Positions 23,458 to 31,323 of a DNA stretch of 34,742 bases are shown one piece after another. Within the stretch, counting starts at the first letter, position 1, and each line of letters starts with the position of its first letter. The notes under the pieces were generated by a model that worked only from the letters and a program-made list of their open reading frames with translations, was not told the origin of the DNA and searched no databases. This DNA comes from Bacteroidota bacterium (lineage in GTDB: Bacteria; Bacteroidota; Bacteroidia; Cytophagales; Microscillaceae). Both the position numbers and the translations under genes were made by a program. Location of the stretch: positions 1 to 34,742 of the forward strand of contig RDXI01000004.1 in assembly GCA_004292795.1 (NCBI GenBank). Reading direction: 5' to 3'.

Positions 23458-24456
23458 TCACTTAGCTTGCGTTTCTGCATGAAAGCGCAATATATGTTCA
23501 TCTATACTTGCCTGCGGGGTGTTGATGATGTACTCCTCAAAGGCGTGCGTGTCTTGAAATTGTTGTTTGAATTCGAGAATGAACAGCCCCAAGTCGCGCC
23601 CATGCAATTCGGGCAAAAGCGACATGACGTGCTTTCCGTTGAATTTGGCTTGAATGGCAATGCTACGCGATTCTTTGGCATTTTCTGCTTCCAACTGTTC
23701 GGCAAGTTTGGCTTCAGGAAACGCCCCGATAATCGTAGGCAGGTAAGCCTCTTTGTCTTCCTCGAACACATAGCGTTTTTGGATTCGGTGTTGCTTCAAG
23801 TATTCCAAAAAACGCTCAATCGTGGGGCGATGCCTTGCACGTTTTTCTATAGGTTTGGCGTTCAGGTAAGGCTCTACAGAGAAATAAGGCGAAGAAATCA
23901 CCCAAGCGAATAGATTTTCGAGGTTATCGAAACCCTTTTCCCACACAGCATAATCCAAGCCCAAGAAGTGGCAAATTTGGCTGAAGTCTGTCGTGATAGG
24001 CAAGTCGATGTTATAATTGCCCTCTTCTCGCCTATAGACGTACATGAGTCCATGCTCGCCATATTTCAGGTTGAAGCGTTTGCAAATTCTGCCTATGAGG
24101 TTGCCTAAGTCATTGAAAGACAAGTAATTGTAGGTACTTTCCAAATATTCAGCCTCCACACAAAAGAAATCGACTTGAAAATTTTGGTAAACCGTAGAAA
24201 AGATATTGCCTACAAATTTGTATTGCGTGATGCCCAAGCCTTGTATGATGCTTTGCCTGACTTCTTCCCTGTCCTTGCCTGTGAGGTCGGGGGCAACAAT
24301 GATGTCCATATCGCCAAAATCTGCCTTCGAAGCATAATAGCGAGGGATACGATACGCTTCGCCAAGCGTTTTGCTTAGGTAAGCGCGGACTTCTTTCTCA
24401 ATATCGAGGTATCGAGTTTGCGACAAGCGTCCTAAGTTAAAGAGTTTTCCGCCCAT
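23458..24456 (-). CDS. Polymerase-beta-fold nucleotidyltransferase-like protein
   Basis: A 332-residue soluble protein. The pattern FGDMDIIV at residues 47-54 is the G-D-x-D-I metal motif of polymerase-beta superfamily nucleotidyltransferases (Asp49, Asp51), and FQVDFF around Asp96 supplies the third acidic residue. The C-terminal two thirds is charged and mostly helical, without a further domain I can name. Members of the superfamily add nucleotides to RNA, proteins or antibiotics; some are toxins. Which applies here is open. No toxin or antitoxin gene accompanies it, and it stands alone, divergent from the leucine-rich-repeat gene, with its own terminator. Confidence 0.7.
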   Translation of the reverse strand: MGGKLFNLGRLSQTRYLDIEKEVRAYLSKTLGEAYRIPRYYASKADFGDMDIIVAPDLTGKDREEVRQSIIQGLGITQYKFVGNIFSTVYQNFQVDFFCVEAEYLESTYNYLSFNDLGNLIGRICKRFNLKYGEHGLMYVYRREEGNYNIDLPITTDFSQICHFLGLDYAVWEKGFDNLENLFAWVISSPYFSVEPYLNAKPIEKRARHRPTIERFLEYLKQHRIQKRYVFEEDKEAYLPTIIGAFPEAKLAEQLEAENAKESRSIAIQAKFNGKHVMSLLPELHGRDLGLFILEFKQQFQDTHAFEEYIINTPQASIDEHILRFHAETQAK

Positions 24457-24634
24457 GGTGGTGTGTGAAGGGGGGTATGTTGAGGAAAGTGTTTATTTTC
24501 TTTGAACGGAAAAAAACAATTTTGGTTTGAAAAAATACCAAAAACAAAAATAAATTCCTAACTTGCAATCAATTCTACGCTATCCTAATTTTTGTAGGCT
24601 TTTGATAAATCAAAATCCTTTCTGCCCAATAAAT

Positions 24635-26695
24635 ATGGAAAAAGAATACAACAATCTCGAAGAAATCGTAGCCGATTATCCCAATTTGTATGGTATGTAT
24701 GTTGCCTACGACTACAAAGGCGTAATGTATGCTTGTTTGTGCTTCGAAGAGGCACATTTTGAGGCGGATATTTGGAGTATTGCTTATAATGCCGAGTGGA
24801 AAAACATAAAAATCGTGCAAGACATCTTTTGGTTTGTTGAGGTAACGATTTACAAAAACTTGCAAGGATTGATTTTACGCTTCGAGAAAAACTTTGCCTT
24901 TCCTGATGCCTTTGCCTTCGACCAACTGCCTCGCCTGCGCAAGTTGCATCTTAGTTATGAGGGCATCTATTCGGCTGAAAAACGGCGTATTGCCTTGCCT
25001 GCCCTGCCCCAATTAGAAACCTTGACGCTGTACGGCTGGGAAGAAGTGCGTTTGACTGACCGCTTGGAACATATAAAACGCTTTGGTATTTTGCGCACAG
25101 GCAAGGTAGTCTTGCCTACGCTTTTGAGCCAACTCAACCCTGATACGCTTACCTCCCTGACTATCCAACACATACGCGAGTTGGTATTTTTCCCTGACTT
25201 GCAAAAGCCCAAAAAAGGAGAAAGCTTGCCTACTTTTACAGATTTAGAAGCATTTACGCACTTAAAACATTTGGGCGTTGCTTCCAATAAATTCAAAAAA
25301 ATGCCTTTCGCCCTCGCGCCTTTTCACGCCTTAGAAAGTTTGGACTTGGCTACGAACAAGTTTGAGGTCTTTCCTGATGATTTTTTGGAGCTAAAACATT
25401 TGCAAAAAATAGACATCTCGGCTACGCCTTTGGTCAAAAACAAGCTTATAAAAGGCGGTAACGAATTGGTAAAATTGATAACTTCTTTCGAAGAAAATAA
25501 GGTAAGTGGCGAAGAGAGGCGCGTGTTGTTTGGTATCTTGACCGAGAAAGAGAACTTAGAACAAAGCCTTACCTTGCAGGACTTATTGCGCTTTTCGGTA
25601 CTGACGACCAACAGCAACCTATTGCGCAAAATCATTGCCTTGTGCGAAAAAAAGGTTACGGAAAATCCTTTAGACGCGCTTTCGGACATCAAACACATCA
25701 CGCTTTTAGGCAAGATGCCTGCGATTACTTTTCCACAACTTAAGAGCTTTTTCGAAGCGCATGGCATTGTTGTTCAAAATAAAATTACTGCCAAAACGCA
25801 AGCGGTCTGTGTAGGCGAGAAACCCAACGCCCAAGAAATCGAGGGCTTATTGCAAACGTTTCAACACTTGCCTATCTGCTTTCCTACGCACTTGAAGGGC
25901 TATATGCAACAACTCGAAACGCCTTATTTGGCTACTTCTGACGAAGAAGTAACGCACAATTTGGAGTTGCTTTTGCTAAGCGAAGACGAGTCGAATGTTG
26001 TCCTCGCCTTGCAAATGATGAGAACAGGTGGACTGCCCGAACTTTTGTTCGAGTACCTTTGCTTCAAAGTGATTGAAAATAATTGGAAGTACAGGAAAGA
26101 AACCTTGAACTTGTTGGAAAAATACGCCACGCCTGCCCAATTTATGGTTATCAAAAAAATTTCGGGCAATTACAATGACTACAAAAAGAACTTGCAATGG
26201 CTCATAGACTCGCCTGAATTTGACAACACGAGCTTAGTGGCTTGCGCCCTCAAATTCTTCACGCACCAAAAAACAAACTACTTTCAACGCCGTTTCTTGT
26301 ATATGTTGAAGGGCATTTTGTGGCAAACCGAAGGCAAGGCTTTCGAGCTGTTGCTGAACCATTATTTGCAAGAAAATGGCACGCTTATTTTGGAAAACGA
26401 GTCAATGGATTTGAACAAAATCCCCGCAAGCCTTGCAGGAAACCCGAACATCAAAAAAATCATTTTGGTCGAAACCTTTTTGGGCAAACAAAGCCAAAAA
26501 GCAGGCAAGACTATCCTCAACAGCTTGCCTAACTTACGAGAAATCGAGGTTTTGTCGAAACTGCACAAATACGCCTACGACAGCGAGGAGGAAGTAGAAC
26601 AAGTGAAACAAGAGGAAACCGCAATCTATACGACTATGCTCTCCAACTTTCCTGTAACAGTTACTTTTTATGATGGGCGATTAAGTGGCGATTAG
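24635..26695 (+). CDS. Leucine-rich-repeat protein, 686 residues
   Basis: A 686-residue cytoplasmic protein (no signal peptide). Leucine-rich repeats lie at about residues 85-270, for example LPRLRKLHLSYEGI, LPQLETLTLYGWEEV, LKHLGVASNKFKKMP, LESLDLATNKFEVFPDDF and LQKIDISATPLV. The C-terminal half is helical with no domain I recognise; it ends in another LRR-like stretch (NPNIKKIILVETF, LPNLREIEVL) and an acidic tail. Proteins of this type mediate protein contacts; the partner is unknown. Start at the ATG at 24635; an in-frame start 24 codons earlier has no support. The 3' end overlaps the converging DUF819 gene by 15 bp. Confidence 0.82.
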   Translation: MEKEYNNLEEIVADYPNLYGMYVAYDYKGVMYACLCFEEAHFEADIWSIAYNAEWKNIKIVQDIFWFVEVTIYKNLQGLILRFEKNFAFPDAFAFDQLPRLRKLHLSYEGIYSAEKRRIALPALPQLETLTLYGWEEVRLTDRLEHIKRFGILRTGKVVLPTLLSQLNPDTLTSLTIQHIRELVFFPDLQKPKKGESLPTFTDLEAFTHLKHLGVASNKFKKMPFALAPFHALESLDLATNKFEVFPDDFLELKHLQKIDISATPLVKNKLIKGGNELVKLITSFEENKVSGEERRVLFGILTEKENLEQSLTLQDLLRFSVLTTNSNLLRKIIALCEKKVTENPLDALSDIKHITLLGKMPAITFPQLKSFFEAHGIVVQNKITAKTQAVCVGEKPNAQEIEGLLQTFQHLPICFPTHLKGYMQQLETPYLATSDEEVTHNLELLLLSEDESNVVLALQMMRTGGLPELLFEYLCFKVIENNWKYRKETLNLLEKYATPAQFMVIKKISGNYNDYKKNLQWLIDSPEFDNTSLVACALKFFTHQKTNYFQRRFLYMLKGILWQTEGKAFELLLNHYLQENGTLILENESMDLNKIPASLAGNPNIKKIILVETFLGKQSQKAGKTILNSLPNLREIEVLSKLHKYAYDSEEEVEQVKQEETAIYTTMLSNFPVTVTFYDGRLSGD

Positions 26696-27862
26696 CGTTA
26701 CCCACCGCATCAAATACGCACAAAACAACGCGCAATATGTACCAATGGCATAGCCCAAAATTGCCAATAAAACGCCCACAGGCGCGAGTTGGGGCTGAAA
26801 AGCAGACGCTACCACAGGCGCGGAAGCTACGCCTCCAATGGCGGCTTGGCTACCCACTGCCACAAAAAAGAAAGGAGTGCGCCACCATCGAGCCATTAAA
26901 AGTAGGCAAGCAATATGCACACACAACCAAAGTACGCCTATCAAAAACAACAAAGGCATTTGGGCAATACCCGCCAAATTTAGCTTCGTGCCTAATGCTG
27001 TAATGAGCAAGTACAACAATGTAGTCGCCCATTGCGAAGCCCCTACGCCCTCCAAACGCCTCACAGCAGGAAAGAAGGAAAGCAAAATGCCTAAAGTCGT
27101 GCAAACCAACACTACCCAAAAAAAGGTTTGCCCTATGGCGTGTGCTATGCCCACACCGCCCAAGGCTATAGCCACAAGCGTTAAGTTGTCTTGTGTAGTG
27201 GCAGGTTTAGTAACGGTTGCTTTGTAGTCAGTCAAGCGTTTTGCAACATCATCAAGTATTTGATTGTCAGCGCGTAGCCACGCATCGAGGCGCGTGTGAT
27301 GCTTCGCGCCATAGAGCAAAATCGCCATCCAACTGTAGGCAATCAATACATCGACCACGCCCAAAATAGCAAAAAGGCTATCGCTTGTTTGTAAAATTTC
27401 TTTGATAGCTGTTTGATTTGCCGCGCCACCTATCCACGTACCCGCCATAGTAGCCAAACCGCGCCACACTTCGTCCCCTCCCTTGCCTACCCAAATACTC
27501 GGAAAAATGCTCCCCACGCAGGCAAGGGCAATGGGCGCACCGATAACAATGCCTACAACTCCCGCCAAAAATACCATAACGGCAGGTTTGCCGAGTCGTG
27601 CCAAAGCAGGCAAGTCCAAACTAAGCCCAAACAACAGCAGGCTTGCAGGCAAGAAATATTGTGTAGCCACAAAATAAAAATGCGTTTTGCTTGCATCTAT
27701 CACACCCGACACTTGCAACAGGCTTGGCACAAAATAACAGAACAGCAAAGGAGGCAAGAACTGGAAAACAGCCTTGCCTACCCGCGTCCCTTCTGCCCAA
27801 AACACAAGGGCAGGCAAGCAGGCAAGTATGCCAATAATGAGCGGTTCGTGGGTAAGGGGCAT
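26681..27862 (-). CDS. DUF819 family membrane protein
   Basis: A 393-residue protein with about ten membrane helices. It fits the DUF819 (YjcL-like, PF05684) family: LPPLLFCYFVPSLLQ near the start, YFLPASLLLFGLSLDLPAL, the Gly-rich segment GTWIGGAANQTAI near residue 150, and GSQAAIGGVASAPVVAS near residue 345. The family is believed to be transporter-like, but no substrate is established. The gene starts 10 bases after the amylase stop, so it is surely co-transcribed; a link to uptake or export of an oligosaccharide product is conceivable but unproven. Its last codons overlap the leucine-rich-repeat gene tail by 15 bp on the opposite strand. Confidence 0.88.
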   Translation of the reverse strand: MPLTHEPLIIGILACLPALVFWAEGTRVGKAVFQFLPPLLFCYFVPSLLQVSGVIDASKTHFYFVATQYFLPASLLLFGLSLDLPALARLGKPAVMVFLAGVVGIVIGAPIALACVGSIFPSIWVGKGGDEVWRGLATMAGTWIGGAANQTAIKEILQTSDSLFAILGVVDVLIAYSWMAILLYGAKHHTRLDAWLRADNQILDDVAKRLTDYKATVTKPATTQDNLTLVAIALGGVGIAHAIGQTFFWVVLVCTTLGILLSFFPAVRRLEGVGASQWATTLLYLLITALGTKLNLAGIAQMPLLFLIGVLWLCVHIACLLLMARWWRTPFFFVAVGSQAAIGGVASAPVVASAFQPQLAPVGVLLAILGYAIGTYCALFCAYLMRWVTLIAT

Positions 27863-27872
27863 AAGAAAAAAA

Positions 27873-29705
27873 CTATAATTTTTTGAGTATCAAGGCAGTA
27901 AAGGGCGGAAGTTTTACCTTGCTTGCTTTGTATTTTTTGTTGGTCAGCAAGTCTATGTAGCCCTTCGCGTGGGCAGGCAAGTCGAAACTTTGGGACTTTT
28001 CCGCTGCATTGAACAAAACCGTTATATCGTTAGCAGGGTTCGCTTTGTCGGTGCGTTGGTAGGCAAGTTGTTTGCCTGCAGTAGTCATGAAGGTAAGCTC
28101 GCCTACTGCCAACACAGGATTTTCTTTCCTAATTTTTATCAATTTTTGATAATACTTAAAATGTTCTTCATTGAAGGACACTTCATCAAAACCTTCTGCT
28201 TCTTTCGTAAACCTTACGCGCTTTTCAGGCTTGAATTTCAATTCTTTCCACATCAAAGGCTTTCTACAATCGGGGTCATCTGCGCCCCACATTCCCATTT
28301 CTTCGCCATTCCAAATATTGGGTGCGCCAATAGACGTAAATAAATGCGCCAAATATAGCCTTAGACGTTTGTAACTATCTTGGTTTGGTCGGTTGGTGTT
28401 GTAGTTTGCGTCATCATTGGGCGTAGCCTTGAATTTGTATTTATTCGGATTGGCAAAATCGCTCAACAGGCGAGGCGTATCGTGTGAGGACGACACATTC
28501 ATCATCACTTGGCGCGTTTCAGGCGAGAGGCGATTCCATTGAAATTCCAAACTGTCTTTGAATTGTTGGGCGTTGATGTCGAAGTTTGTTTTGGCAAAGA
28601 AATAACGTGCAGGGCGATATACTTGGTAAAACATCACCGCATCAAAAACATCTCCGCTTGTGTAAGGCACAGGGTTCATGAGGTTGTCAGGCCATTCTTG
28701 CCACCAAATCTCGCCTACCAAATAGGCTTCGGGCTGAATGGAGCGCACAAAAGTTCGGAAATCGCGCCAAAAAACAAGCCCTATTTGGTCTGCCACGTCT
28801 AACCGAAACCCGTCAATGCCCTTGCCTACCTCGCCATTGGGCGCGAGCCAACGCTTCGTTACAGCAAAAATATGCTTCTTGGCTTCTGCATTGATGTCGC
28901 CTTCGTAAGGGTAACCCACTTTGCGCGGTGTGGTGATGTTTACTTTCTTGATTTCAGGCAAGGTGCTATTGCCGAGCCAGCCATTGTACGAAAATTCGTT
29001 TTCGGGTGTGTTTGGGTTGTCAAAACTTTTGATGTCGTACCAATCTTTATAAGGCGAGTTGGCTTGATTTTTCAAAATGTCTTGCCAAGCCCAGTGCATT
29101 GTGCCTGTGTGATTCCACGAATAATCCATAATGACCTTCATACCGCGCTTGTGGGCTTCTTCTACCACTTTGAGGAATAATTTATCGGCAGAAGTCCATT
29201 GCCAAGTGTCGGGATTGTTCGGATTTTCTTGTGCTATCATTTTCATATCTTCGGCAGGGTTCGAGCCAAAGTTTACGTCTATGTGGTGATAATTGCGTGC
29301 ATCATATTTGTGCAAAGTAGGCGCGTCATTGATAGGATTGAAGAAAAGAGCTGTAACACCCAAGTCTTGCAAATAATCCAATTTATCGAGAACGCCCTGC
29401 AAATCGCCTCCATAACGGCGGTATTGTACGGTATGATTGAATTTGCCAAGCGGTTTCGCCCAACTTTCCTGTTCGTACCAACTATGCTCCCAATCCGTAA
29501 CGCTCCAATCAGCAGGAAAGACCATACCAATAGGCGGAATATTGACATTTTCTATTTTGGGGTCATTGCTTTTGTCGCCATTGTGGAAGCGTTCCACAAA
29601 GATTTGATACCAAATGGCGTTTTTTGCCCAAGCAGGCGAGGGCGTTTTTTGAGCGAATGTAGGGCTTGCGCAAAGCAGGCAAGCCAAAAGAAGGCAATGT
29701 TTCAT
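27873..29705 (-). CDS. Secreted GH13 alpha-amylase family enzyme
   Basis: A 610-residue glycoside hydrolase family 13 enzyme with a signal peptide (MKHCLLLACLLCASPTFAQ), so periplasmic or secreted. All four conserved regions are intact: region I DYSWNH (194-199), region II GFRLDVAD with nucleophile Asp303, region III VGEIWW with acid/base Glu332, region IV SSHD (His408, Asp409). The fold and length resemble neopullulanase/cyclomaltodextrinase-like GH13 enzymes that cleave alpha-1,4 and sometimes alpha-1,6 glucan links; the exact product is not certain. I start at the ATG at 29705, since the upstream in-frame codon at 29726 is TTG. It is transcribed from the shared region with the duplicated surE promoter and leads into the DUF819 gene. 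Confidence 0.93.
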   Translation of the reverse strand: MKHCLLLACLLCASPTFAQKTPSPAWAKNAIWYQIFVERFHNGDKSNDPKIENVNIPPIGMVFPADWSVTDWEHSWYEQESWAKPLGKFNHTVQYRRYGGDLQGVLDKLDYLQDLGVTALFFNPINDAPTLHKYDARNYHHIDVNFGSNPAEDMKMIAQENPNNPDTWQWTSADKLFLKVVEEAHKRGMKVIMDYSWNHTGTMHWAWQDILKNQANSPYKDWYDIKSFDNPNTPENEFSYNGWLGNSTLPEIKKVNITTPRKVGYPYEGDINAEAKKHIFAVTKRWLAPNGEVGKGIDGFRLDVADQIGLVFWRDFRTFVRSIQPEAYLVGEIWWQEWPDNLMNPVPYTSGDVFDAVMFYQVYRPARYFFAKTNFDINAQQFKDSLEFQWNRLSPETRQVMMNVSSSHDTPRLLSDFANPNKYKFKATPNDDANYNTNRPNQDSYKRLRLYLAHLFTSIGAPNIWNGEEMGMWGADDPDCRKPLMWKELKFKPEKRVRFTKEAEGFDEVSFNEEHFKYYQKLIKIRKENPVLAVGELTFMTTAGKQLAYQRTDKANPANDITVLFNAAEKSQSFDLPAHAKGYIDLLTNKKYKASKVKLPPFTALILKKL

Positions 29706-29733
29706 ATACGTTTCTATGTTTTTCAACTATAGG

Positions 29734-29741
29734 CAAAGGTA
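29734..29741 (-). promoter_or_regulatory. -7 box TACCTTTG for the amylase-DUF819 operon
   Basis: The minus strand reads TACCTTTG, about 28 bases before the amylase ATG at 29705. The same box survives in the right-hand repeat copy at about 31343-31350, where it now points into the end of the inserted cassette. Confidence 0.6.
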
Positions 29742-29762
29742 GCACAAAATCTAAGAAATCGC

Positions 29763-29770
29763 TATATTTG
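29763..29770 (+). promoter_or_regulatory. -7 box TATATTTG of the truncated surE copy
   Basis: Identical to the box ahead of the intact surE. Three bases separate it from the ATG at 29774, so it may drive a leaderless transcript reading into the peptide genes. Confidence 0.5.
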
Positions 29771-29773
29771 CGT

Positions 29774-29941
29774 ATGCAAAATGAAAGACCTTTGATGTTA
29801 GTTTCAAATAATGATGGCATCACTGCAAAGGGCATCGAAGCCCTTGCGAATGCCGATTGTGTGAAACTCGCAAGGCATTGTATACTTCAAAGATGCTATA
29901 TTAACCACAAATCATCACGGATTAGTCATAATAAACATTGA
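29774..29941 (+). pseudogene. Truncated surE copy with an internal 153-bp deletion
   Basis: The first 27 or so codons match surE (MQNERPLMLVSNNDGITAKG...), then 51 codons are missing. The junction lies at TGCCG, a 5-base sequence present at both deletion ends in the intact gene (31460-31464 and 31613-31617). Reading resumes in frame (DCVKLARHC) for eight codons and then diverges, ending at 29941 after 55 codons. The metal-binding Asp13 of SurE is Asn here, so it could not act as a nucleotidase even if made. Confidence 0.8.
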
Positions 29942-30010
29942 AAAAGTGCAATTTGTTTTATTTTTTTGAAAAAAAAAGAGTATTTACTTGTTTTTTATTT
30001 TTACAAATTT

Positions 30011-30018
30011 TATTTTTG
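30011..30018 (+). promoter_or_regulatory. -7 box TATTTTTG for the island-2 peptide operon
   Basis: TATTTTTG lies 21 bases after a TTG at 29987-29989. The leader to the ATG at 30058 would be about 34 bases. The rest of 29942-30010 is AT-rich leader DNA with no gene seen. Confidence 0.55.
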
Positions 30019-30057
30019 TCTAAGTTTTTTGTGTCACTTACCCCCCTTGTTATTTTT

Positions 30058-30291
30058 ATGAAGAAAAAAAAAGTAATTGCCCTTTCTCTTTTCCTGCTTG
30101 CTTCTAACTCTCTAAGTTGGGCTTATACAACTTGTGGCTGTTCAAGAGGTAACACTACTTATGTTTGGCACACAGGCGACAATCAAAAGTGTGGTCAGGC
30201 TACAGGAACAGCTAACAAAACAATAAAATTGGAAGACGGTACCAAAGAATATACCGTAGATGTATCAGAAGCTATCAAGTTTTGCGGCTAA
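30058..30291 (+). CDS. Secreted four-cysteine peptide, first tandem copy
   Basis: A 77-residue precursor: signal peptide MKKKKVIALSLFLLASNS (cut probably after SWA at residue 22) and a mature peptide of 55 residues. It has four cysteines: C-x-C near the start (TTCGCSRG), one in the middle (QKCGQ) and one next to the last residue (KFCG). The last 17 residues, from LEDGTKEYTV to FCG, are nearly shared with the next gene. It has no double-glycine leader; export is by Sec. The fixed cysteines suggest two disulfides, that is a small stable fold like many toxins, inhibitors or signalling peptides. I know no family with this pattern. Start at the ATG at 30058: a longer frame from 29938 would put the signal peptide internal. 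Confidence 0.75.
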   Translation: MKKKKVIALSLFLLASNSLSWAYTTCGCSRGNTTYVWHTGDNQKCGQATGTANKTIKLEDGTKEYTVDVSEAIKFCG

Positions 30292-30310
30292 TATCAGTAT
30301 ATCTGATATT
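30290..30310 (+). other. 8-bp hairpin at the stop of the first peptide gene
   Basis: AATATCAG (30290-30297) and CTGATATT (30303-30310) pair around a 5-base loop, starting inside the stop codon. No T-run follows. It could set differing expression of the two tandem peptide genes, as such hairpins protect upstream RNA ends. Confidence 0.5.
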
Positions 30311-30374
30311 GCTATGTGTACTTCTATACAAAACAAAAAGTATAGTAAAAAAATAATAAACATCTTAAATCTTT

Positions 30375-30596
30375 ATGAAAAAAGTATTTTTAACAATATT
30401 TCTGTCTGTTTTTATATCTCAGGTATATGCCGAAACCTATTGCACTTGTAGTAGGGAGGGTACCAGATATTCATGGATAACAGAAGGCGGTTGTTCAAAA
30501 GCATCAGGAACAAAAGCCTACAAAACAATTACTGTAGAAGATGGTACAAAAGAAAGCATCGTTGATGTTTCTGAAGCTATCAAATTTTGTTACTAA
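30375..30596 (+). CDS. Secreted four-cysteine peptide, second tandem copy
   Basis: A 73-residue precursor with signal peptide MKKVFLTIFLSVFISQVYA and a 54-residue mature peptide. It aligns with the first copy: YCTCSREGTRYSW versus TCGCSRGNTTYVW, then a two-residue gap before the third cysteine, then VEDGTKESIVDVSEAIKFC against LEDGTKEYTVDVSEAIKFC. All four cysteines are kept while the signal peptides and middle differ freely, the pattern expected of an old tandem duplication under selection on the mature fold. It lies 83 bp after the first copy with no promoter of its own visible. Confidence 0.75.
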   Translation: MKKVFLTIFLSVFISQVYAETYCTCSREGTRYSWITEGGCSKASGTKAYKTITVEDGTKESIVDVSEAIKFCY

Positions 30597-30650
30597 TCTT
30601 CGCAATAGAAGTAATCCCCTAAACAAAACATTTTTTTAATAACTACACTC

Positions 30651-31220
30651 ATGAAAAAAGTTGTTTTTTCCCTTCTTATGAGTTCCTCGTTGTTTTATTC
30701 TTGTACACAGAATGAACATAAGCCTGCTAAAGATATAGGCTTGAATGAGGAACGTGTTGTCAATAATTCGCAAGATGCTGATGTTTATGCTTTTGCTAAA
30801 AGAAACAACTGGGATTTACTCTCAGGGAAATCAATTAGTTGGCAAGATGCTTTAAGCAAATACAAAGCTATTACTAACAATGCTGAGAACCAAAGCTCAA
30901 ATCATTTGGATAATTTCAAGCAAATTGTTATTCAACGCATCGTGCTTCAATATGGTCTTGCTCAAAGTGCAAATGCAGAATCTTTGGAGTATTGTTATCA
31001 AGAATTATTGAAATGTAATGGACAAAATCCTGAAGTTGTGTATAATATTCTCATAGCTCTAAAACCAACGCTGGGTGTTGAGAAAACTCATAAGTATGCA
31101 CAGCAAGTTTTAGTAAAACGTAAAAACTATGCGGCTTCTATGCAAAAAAGTGCTGATAAAGAAGTCGAAAAAACAAGGCAAGAATTTAGAGATTACGCTC
31201 AGAAATTGAGAGATTTGTAA
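30651..31220 (+). CDS. Hypothetical lipoprotein, 189 residues
   Basis: A 189-residue protein with a signal peptide and lipobox-like end (LFYSC, Cys18). The mature part is helical and polar, with no recognised domain; the last 40 residues form a strongly charged helix (ASMQKSADKEVEKTRQEFRDYAQKLRDL). It follows the second peptide gene by 54 bp and is probably the last gene of the three-gene unit, ending at a strong terminator. Given its place next to two secreted peptides, an outer-membrane-anchored partner or self-protection factor is a reasonable but untested guess. Confidence 0.7.
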   Translation: MKKVVFSLLMSSSLFYSCTQNEHKPAKDIGLNEERVVNNSQDADVYAFAKRNNWDLLSGKSISWQDALSKYKAITNNAENQSSNHLDNFKQIVIQRIVLQYGLAQSANAESLEYCYQELLKCNGQNPEVVYNILIALKPTLGVEKTHKYAQQVLVKRKNYAASMQKSADKEVEKTRQEFRDYAQKLRDL

Positions 31221-31245
31221 TTCCTCTGCAAATTGAAGCCGTATC

Positions 31246-31290
31246 CCAAAATAGTTTATTGAAGTTTAAAACTCCAATAAACTATTTTTG
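31246..31290 (+). terminator. Strong intrinsic terminator of the island-2 operon
   Basis: AAAATAGTTTATTG (31248-31261) pairs perfectly with CAATAAACTATTTT (31275-31288); the loop can add five more pairs (AGTTT with AAACT). The T-rich right arm continues into ATTTTTGG. It lies 27 bases after the lipoprotein stop. Confidence 0.8.
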
Positions 31291-31323
31291 GTTATAACTG
31301 CTAAGATTATTTTATTCTTTGTG

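Larger units (their letters stand above)
29715..29855 (+). repeat. Left copy of a 141-bp duplication (promoter region plus surE start)
   Basis: Positions 29715-29855 align without gaps to 31324-31464, with about 11 mismatches (about 92% identity). The repeat holds a divergent promoter pair and the first 27 or so codons of surE. A further 24 bp (29856-29879) matches 31618-31641 with one mismatch, after a 153-bp gap. Confidence 0.88.

Noticed and set aside
29938-30057. Longer N-terminus of the first four-cysteine peptide
   Set aside because: It would place an obvious signal peptide 40 residues inside the protein and cross the TATTTTTG box.
30290-30310. Terminator between the two peptide genes
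   Set aside because: The hairpin lacks a following T-run and the second gene has no promoter of its own, so it is kept only as an RNA structure.
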